A stretch of DNA of 40,607 nt from Ignavibacterium sp. (GTDB lineage: Bacteria > Bacteroidota > Ignavibacteria > Ignavibacteriales > Ignavibacteriaceae), in contig JANWVQ010000176.1 of the NCBI GenBank assembly GCA_025056745.1, forward strand, positions 1-40,607. The letters run 5' to 3'. The notes below the pieces were generated by a model. The model worked only from the letters and a program-made list of their open reading frames with translations. It had not been told where the DNA came from and made no database searches. Both the position numbers and the translations under genes were made by a program. Positions 35,188-40,607 of this stretch are shown here, piece after piece (position 1 is the first letter of the stretch; every line of letters starts with the position of its first letter).

Positions 35188-37473
35188 ATGAAAAAATCTT
35201 TATTTGTGTTTTTTATAATATTTAATTTATCGCTTAGTCTTTATGCTCAAAATGGAGTTGGAGTTATATCTGGTCAAGTTAGAGAAGCTAACACCAGATT
35301 ACCACTTGTCGCCGCAAATGTAATTATAATTGGTACAGATTTAGGTGCAGCTACTGACGACAATGGAAATTTCATAATAAAAAATGTCCCTTCGAATACT
35401 TATCAATTAAGAGCTTCTATAATAGGTTATAAAAGTCAAATAAAAACAGACGTAATTGTTCAACCCGGAAAAGTAACTCAAGTAGATTTTGAATTATTAT
35501 CTGAAACAATTCAAATTGAAAATGTTGTAGTGAGAGCAGAGTATTTCAATAAAAACATTCTTCAGCCAAATAGTATTAAAAATTTCAGTTACGAAGAAAT
35601 AAGAAGAAGTCCCGGTGGATTTGAAGATGTAGTTCGAGCTCTTTCAATTTTACCGGGAGTTGCACAAGCAGACGCAGGTAGAAATGATTTAATAGTTCGT
35701 GGAGGAGCACCTTCTGAAAACCTTTATGTTGTTGATGGATTAGAAATTCCAAATATAAATCACTTTGGAACGCAAGGCGCAACAGGAGGACCTTTAAGTT
35801 ATATTAATTTAGATTTTGTTAGAGAAACTTCATTCTCAACAGGCGGATTCTCAGTGATGTATGGTGATAAATTGTCATCTGTTCTTAACATTGATTTAAG
35901 ACAAGGAAGGAATGATCGCCTCGGTGGTAAAGCAACTATTTCTGCTTCTCAATTCGGATTAAATCTTGAAGGACCGGCATTTGCTGATAATTCAAATTTT
36001 ATTTTTTCAGTTAGGAGAAGTTATTTGGATTTCATCTTCAAAGCTGCAGGTTTCGCTTTTGTTCCAGAATATTATGATGTTCTTTCTAAATATGAGTATA
36101 AAATTGATAATCGCAATTCAATATCATACTTATTCATTGGAGCTTTTGATAATGTAAAATTTTTTAATGATACTCCAGAAAAACGTTTCGATAATTCCCG
36201 AATTCTTGGCTCAGATCAAATTCAATATGCAACTGGCTTATCATACAAAAGATTGCTTAGTAATGGATTCCTGAATTTTTCTATCAGTAGAAATTTCACA
36301 GATTTTAATTCAATTCAAAGTGATACTTTATTAAATCCAATCTTTAAAAATATTTCAAGAGAAGAAGAGAATAATTTTAAATTAGATGTCGTTCACAAGT
36401 TTAGTCCAACCATTGAAATGAACTTTGGGCTTTCTTCAAAATTAATTGAGTTTGATTCAGATATTCTTTTCCCATTTTTCGTTACGTCGTTTGGTGATAC
36501 TCTATCAATTACATCATTGAAACAATCAAAGAATTTTTTCAAAGGAGCTTCTTATCTAAACTTCAATTTCTTGTTTTTCAACAGATTGATAACCAATATA
36601 GGTTTTAGATTAGACTTTTTCGATGCATTAAATTCAAAATTCTATTTGAGTCCAAGATTTTCCTTTTCATACCCATTAACAAGTATTACTAACTTAAACT
36701 TCAGCACTGGAATTTATCATCAATCACCATCATATATATGGCTTATAGCTGATAAGTCAAATCGAGATTTAAAGAGCATAAAAGTTAATCAATATATCTT
36801 CGGTTTTGACCATCAATTAAATGATGATGCTTTGCTAAAAGTGGAAGGATTCTTTAAAGACTATTCAAATTATCCTACCAGTAAACTCAGGCCATATTTA
36901 GTTCTTGCAAATACTGGCGCTGGATTCTCTGGCAGTGATGACAATTTTTCCTCTTTCGGTTTGGAGCCTTTAGTTAGCTCCGGATTTGGAATTTCAAGAG
37001 GAATTGAATTATCAATTCAAAAGAAACTATCTGATACTCCTTACTATGGTATATTTAGTTTTACTTATGCTAAAACTGATTTTACCTCATTAGATGGAAT
37101 TAGAAGAGCTGGAGCTTATGATCAAAACTGGATAATCAATTTAAGTGGTGGTTATAAAATCAGCAAGTACTGGGAAGTTAGCACAAAGTTTAGATTTGCT
37201 TCCGGTCGTCCTTACACTCCATTCAAAAGTAACGGAACACAATTAGTTTCAGAATATAACTCGAGAAGATTAAAGTCAGCACATAGTTTAGATATTAGAG
37301 TTGATCGCAGATGGAACTTCAAAGGATGGTCTCTTATTACCTATTTAGATATACAAAATATATACAATCAAAAGAATCTGAGCGGAATTAGATGGGATCG
37401 ACAAAAAAATCAAGTTGATGAATCATCATCAATTGGAATTTTACCATCGATAGGAATTAGTGCAGAGTTTTAA
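35188..37473 (+). CDS. TonB-dependent outer membrane receptor with CarboxypepD_reg domain
   Basis: 761 residues from ATG 35188, chosen over the TTG at 35179 because it gives the clean signal peptide MKKSLFVFFIIFNLSLSLYA and GAGGAA-like purines lie just ahead. A carboxypeptidase regulatory-like domain (about 25-105: GVISGQVREANTRLPL) precedes a plug (about 120-230: DLIVRGGAPSENLYVVDGLE) and a short beta barrel ending in Phe. The set is typical of the FCB group, where such receptors import metal chelates, peptides or glycans. No SusD-type partner is next to it, so a metal or cofactor substrate is as likely as a glycan. It stands alone, divergent from the kinase operon. Confidence 0.88.
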   Translation: MKKSLFVFFIIFNLSLSLYAQNGVGVISGQVREANTRLPLVAANVIIIGTDLGAATDDNGNFIIKNVPSNTYQLRASIIGYKSQIKTDVIVQPGKVTQVDFELLSETIQIENVVVRAEYFNKNILQPNSIKNFSYEEIRRSPGGFEDVVRALSILPGVAQADAGRNDLIVRGGAPSENLYVVDGLEIPNINHFGTQGATGGPLSYINLDFVRETSFSTGGFSVMYGDKLSSVLNIDLRQGRNDRLGGKATISASQFGLNLEGPAFADNSNFIFSVRRSYLDFIFKAAGFAFVPEYYDVLSKYEYKIDNRNSISYLFIGAFDNVKFFNDTPEKRFDNSRILGSDQIQYATGLSYKRLLSNGFLNFSISRNFTDFNSIQSDTLLNPIFKNISREEENNFKLDVVHKFSPTIEMNFGLSSKLIEFDSDILFPFFVTSFGDTLSITSLKQSKNFFKGASYLNFNFLFFNRLITNIGFRLDFFDALNSKFYLSPRFSFSYPLTSITNLNFSTGIYHQSPSYIWLIADKSNRDLKSIKVNQYIFGFDHQLNDDALLKVEGFFKDYSNYPTSKLRPYLVLANTGAGFSGSDDNFSSFGLEPLVSSGFGISRGIELSIQKKLSDTPYYGIFSFTYAKTDFTSLDGIRRAGAYDQNWIINLSGGYKISKYWEVSTKFRFASGRPYTPFKSNGTQLVSEYNSRRLKSAHSLDIRVDRRWNFKGWSLITYLDIQNIYNQKNLSGIRWDRQKNQVDESSSIGILPSIGISAEF

Positions 37474-37561
37474 TGTTTTCAATTCCCCTGAATTTCGAAC
37501 TAAATGAAATTAATAATTTTTCCGACTAGAACTTTAATGATGTAAAAAAGTTTATAATTAC

Positions 37562-38062
37562 TTAGTTCTTTTTTATCAACTTTTTATTTTTCTCTAATGA
37601 TTCTTGCTTAATTTTTTCTTTGTATTCAAGTAACTTTGTTTGGAGATTTTTATTATTGGTTGCAATTATTTCTGCGGCAAGAATACCAGCGTTCTTTGCT
37701 CCATTTATTGCAACAGTTGCAACAGGAACACCAGCCGGCATTTGCACTATTGAAAGTAATGAGTCTAATCCATCTAATGATTTTGATTTAACAGGAACTC
37801 CGATTACTGGTAAAATTGTATGCGAAGCAGTCATTCCTGGTAAATGAGCAGAGCCACCAGCACCTGCAATAATAACTTTCAATCCTCGCTTCAGAGCTGT
37901 CTTTCCATATTCTGCCATAAAATCAGGAGTTCGATGTGCTGATACAATTTTAATTTCATAAGGAATTTCAAATTCTTCTAAAATTTTTGCGGCATCTTTC
38001 ATTACTTCTAAATCAGAATCGCTTCCCATAATTATTCCAACTAACGGTTTTGCTTTTTTCAT
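37562..38062 (-). CDS. purE: N5-carboxyaminoimidazole ribonucleotide mutase
   Basis: 166 residues, all core motifs present: [13 protein letters not shown] (about 9-21), [15 protein letters not shown] (about 39-53), [16 protein letters not shown] (about 66-81) and [20 protein letters not shown] (about 107-126). It converts N5-CAIR to CAIR in de novo purine synthesis. Together with purK upstream it is the class I, ATP-using route. A lysine-rich tail (about 145-166) extends beyond the core. Last gene of comEC-purK-purE. Confidence 0.97.
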   Translation of the reverse strand: MKKAKPLVGIIMGSDSDLEVMKDAAKILEEFEIPYEIKIVSAHRTPDFMAEYGKTALKRGLKVIIAGAGGSAHLPGMTASHTILPVIGVPVKSKSLDGLDSLLSIVQMPAGVPVATVAINGAKNAGILAAEIIATNNKNLQTKLLEYKEKIKQESLEKNKKLIKKN

Positions 38063-38073
38063 AAATAACCTTT

Positions 38074-39225
38074 CTATAAAATGACTTTTTTCTCTGATGA
38101 TTTTGCAATTTTAATTAATGAATTTAAGTTATCACCAACAACAGTTATATGCCCCATCTTTCGACCAACACGTGAGTTCTTTTTTCCATAAACGTGTAAT
38201 TTCACTCTTTCATTTTGTAATATTGATTCATAATTCTGAAGCACACCAATATCATTTCTTTTGCCGAGAAGATTTATCATAACTGCGAATGGCTTTATCA
38301 TTTCAGTAGAACCAAGTGGAAGATTTAACACTGCTCTAATATGATTTTCAAATTGCGAGGTTATACATCCTTCAATTGTATAATGTCCTGAATTATGAGG
38401 ACGAGGAGCCATTTCATTAACTAAGATTTTATTTCCATTATCCAAAAACATTTCAATTCCAAAAATTCCATAACCATTGACTGCTTCAACAGAATGAATT
38501 GCAATTTCTTCGGCTTGTTTCATAAGTCTTTTTTCTATTTGAGCAGGAGCAATTACTAAATGACATATATGATTTTTCTGAATTGTCTCAACTACCGGAT
38601 AAGTTTTAATTTCTTTTTTAGTACGAACAACCATTATTGCAAGTTCTTTTTGGAAACTGATAAACTCTTCAGCATAAAGCTCTGCGTGTCGAGAGGATAA
38701 TTTTTTAATTGCAGTTTCAAATTGATTTTTGTTTTTGATAGTTGCATTTCCATAACCATCGTAACCCATTTTTCTTGACTTCAATAAAAACTTTTTGCCA
38801 AGAAATGACGAAATATTTTCATAAGTTGAATCAGAACTTACATTTATAAATTGAGGAACTGGAACACCTGCTTTTTGAATTGTTGTCTTTTGAATGAACT
38901 TATCCTGAATCAAAGAAATTGTTTTTGAAGAAGGAATAACTTTTTTCCCTTTCTTTTCTATCTCTGATAAATAACCCGAATCAATAAATTCATTCTCAAG
39001 AGTAATTACATCGCTGGCCTCGATGAACTGATTAAAAATTTCCTCATTATCTACCCAACCGACAAATTCGTTTTTAGTAAGTGAACCAGCAGGAGAATCT
39101 TTTTCTTTTTCAAGTATTGCAACTTCAAAACCCATTCTGATTGCTTGAAAAGCCGACATTCTCGCAAGTTGTCCCCCGCCTAAAATTCCGATTACTGTTT
39201 TTCTGTTTTTTTTGATCAACGACAT
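38074..39225 (-). CDS. purK: N5-carboxyaminoimidazole ribonucleotide synthase
   Basis: 383 residues, ATP-grasp fold. N-terminal Rossmann-like motif [20 protein letters not shown] (about 13-32), ATP-grasp parts [20 protein letters not shown] (about 144-163) and [20 protein letters not shown] (about 253-272), then [20 protein letters not shown]. It makes N5-CAIR from AIR, bicarbonate and ATP. Its ATG directly follows the comEC TAA with no gap, a sign of translational coupling; purE follows after 11 bases. Confidence 0.96.
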   Translation of the reverse strand: MSLIKKNRKTVIGILGGGQLARMSAFQAIRMGFEVAILEKEKDSPAGSLTKNEFVGWVDNEEIFNQFIEASDVITLENEFIDSGYLSEIEKKGKKVIPSSKTISLIQDKFIQKTTIQKAGVPVPQFINVSSDSTYENISSFLGKKFLLKSRKMGYDGYGNATIKNKNQFETAIKKLSSRHAELYAEEFISFQKELAIMVVRTKKEIKTYPVVETIQKNHICHLVIAPAQIEKRLMKQAEEIAIHSVEAVNGYGIFGIEMFLDNGNKILVNEMAPRPHNSGHYTIEGCITSQFENHIRAVLNLPLGSTEMIKPFAVMINLLGKRNDIGVLQNYESILQNERVKLHVYGKKNSRVGRKMGHITVVGDNLNSLIKIAKSSEKKVIL

Positions 39226-40607
39226 TTAGAAGTTTCTCCAATCTACAACTTTAATTTCTTTCCCATCTGATTGAAGCAATACGGCTCCAGCGGAATCTGT
39301 CCTTAGAATTTTTGAGTTCATTTTTTGTAATCGCTCCAAAACTATTTCAGATGGATGTCCAAATTTATTTTTAATTCCTGCACTTATCAAAGAAATTTTC
39401 GGAGAGACGGCATTTAAAAATTCTTCTGATGAACCCGTTTTACTTCCGTGATGACCAACTTTTAACACATCTGCATCAAGCATTTTACTTTCAAATTGCG
39501 TGTAATATCTCTCCGCAGGAATTTCAACATCACCAAGAAAAAGAAAACTTGTTTCACCAAATACAATTTTTTTTACTCCACTTCTGTCATTTGAAGAAAG
39601 TCTATCAAAATACTTTTCAGTTGTGTCGTTGAGTATGTAAATAGCGGTGTTATCAACCAATAATTTTTCTTTGTGGTAAATTCTTTTAGGAATTTTTAGC
39701 TCATCCAAAAATTTATTGAACTTGATTGATTTGCCTGAAGAATCAGGTTCGGGAATAAAGACTTCTTTTATTCTTTGATTAACAAGCAATGAATAGAAAC
39801 CACCATAATGATCGTTATCAAAATGGCTGATAAATCCATAATCAATTTTTTTAATTCCAAGATAATCGAGCAAAGGGATGATTACTCTTTCCCCCACATC
39901 AAAGAATGGATCAGATTTACCAGCATCAATCAGTGCGGTTTTACCTTCAGGGAATTTAATAAGAAAAGAATCTCCTTGATCAACATCAATCATCAGAACA
40001 TTTAGTTTACCATTTTCCAAAAGTTCTTTGTCATCAAGCAATGAGAAAACATAAATATTTGAGAAGATGAAAATTGAAAAAAGAATTTTAATTGCTGGTT
40101 TATAAATCCTGTTCATTCCATAGATGAACAAAGCAAGGAATGAATAAAAAATCAATCCATCTAAAATTGAATAATCACTAATCTTTATATGCGAGTATTC
40201 ATAACTTCCGGTAACCTCAACAACTTTAAACATCAACGCAGTAAAAAAATTATTTGTTATACCAAAGAATGAAGCGAAAGCATAAGAGATTGAGCCGATT
40301 AAAATTGTAATTATTCCAAGTCCAACAATCAGAGCAGCTAAAGGAATTACAAAAAGATTTGCTAATAATGCAATTACAGAAATCTTGTTAAAATAAGCCA
40401 CAGTAAATGGTAATGTTCCGATTTGTGCTGAAAGAGAGACACCAATGAATAATAAAATCTTTTTGACAATTTCATTTTTAATTTTCATCTGCTGAATTTC
40501 TTTTTGTAATATTGGATATATCAACGCTATTGACAAAACAGCAGAATATGATAACTGAAATCCGGGATTAAAAATTTGTTGTGGTTGTATAAATAAAATG
40601 ATTACAG
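39226..40607 (-). CDS. comEC: ComEC/Rec2 DNA-uptake channel, C-terminal part (5' end outside window)
   Basis: The frame stays open from the stop at 39226-39228 to the right edge, with no stop up to 40607; upstream of the TTG at 40536 the reading is still family-like (NPGFQLSYSAVLSIAL), so a start at 40536 would be wrong and the gene is truncated by the window. Visible are the ends of the Competence membrane domain (several hydrophobic segments) and the C-terminal metallo-beta-lactamase-like domain: ISHFDNDHYGGFYSLL (HxDxDH), then VGHHGSKTGSSEEF and a GHPS motif. ComEC moves single-stranded DNA across the inner membrane. Probably the operon has more genes further right. Confidence 0.9.
   Translation of the reverse strand, partial: VIILFIQPQQIFNPGFQLSYSAVLSIALIYPILQKEIQQMKIKNEIVKKILLFIGVSLSAQIGTLPFTVAYFNKISVIALLANLFVIPLAALIVGLGIITILIGSISYAFASFFGITNNFFTALMFKVVEVTGSYEYSHIKISDYSILDGLIFYSFLALFIYGMNRIYKPAIKILFSIFIFSNIYVFSLLDDKELLENGKLNVLMIDVDQGDSFLIKFPEGKTALIDAGKSDPFFDVGERVIIPLLDYLGIKKIDYGFISHFDNDHYGGFYSLLVNQRIKEVFIPEPDSSGKSIKFNKFLDELKIPKRIYHKEKLLVDNTAIYILNDTTEKYFDRLSSNDRSGVKKIVFGETSFLFLGDVEIPAERYYTQFESKMLDADVLKVGHHGSKTGSSEEFLNAVSPKISLISAGIKNKFGHPSEIVLERLQKMNSKILRTDSAGAVLLQSDGKEIKVVDWRNF

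Noticed and set aside
39226-40536. A complete 436-residue ComEC-like protein starting at TTG 40536
   Set aside because: The open frame and family-like sequence continue upstream to the window edge, so the true start is outside.

Overview
The window is AT-rich DNA from a Gram-negative bacterium of the Bacteroidota/Ignavibacteria-Chlorobi (FCB) kind. The evidence is indirect: a TonB-dependent receptor with an N-terminal carboxypeptidase-regulatory domain, a TopA that ends in Topo_C repeats without an obvious zinc-finger cysteine cluster, weak Shine-Dalgarno sequences on many chromosomal genes, and promoter-like TAnnTTTG elements (for example 18129-18136). I favour Ignavibacteria, but one locus cannot prove it.

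Positions 1 to about 13889 are the right part of a prophage whose left part lies outside the window. Packaging genes resemble those of Mu (portal, large terminase, probable small terminase, gp36/gp37-like connector and tail-completion genes) and run leftward. Rightward genes encode a scaffold, an HK97-type capsid, a compact lysis cassette (holin-like, muramidase, spanin-like, XhlA-like), a tail tube, a tail-assembly chaperone with a programmed -1 frameshift, a tape measure, a tail-tip protein and a fibre. There is no sheath gene, so this looks like a long non-contractile tail on a Mu-like head. The prophage ends inside a sugE/gdx-type SMR exporter gene: the last 85 codons of that gene start abruptly at 13890. 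Two 14-bp direct repeats sit just inside the phage end, as expected for transposase-binding sites.

Positions 13890-40607 are ordinary chromosome: an SGNH hydrolase with TPRs; a PpiC-type isomerase; topA with an M14 carboxypeptidase; divergent katG and oxyR, an oxidative stress unit in which OxyR keeps both redox cysteines at 199 and 208; a YcbB-type L,D-transpeptidase; a potassium uptake operon trkA-trkH-trkH with a tandem trkH duplication; an operon of a sensor kinase with a degenerate receiver, a YhaM-type exonuclease and a TPR protein; a TonB-dependent receptor; and comEC-purK-purE, with comEC running off the right edge.

The points most worth a second look are the sugE/prophage junction and its end repeats, the frameshifted chaperone, the two-ended membrane protein that could be a unimolecular spanin, the 11-bp-phased GTTGAC repeats and paired palindromes around the small terminase gene, and the kinase whose receiver has Asn where the phosphoacceptor Asp should be. 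I did not find a clearly new defence or mobile system. No tRNA, rRNA or CRISPR array was seen.
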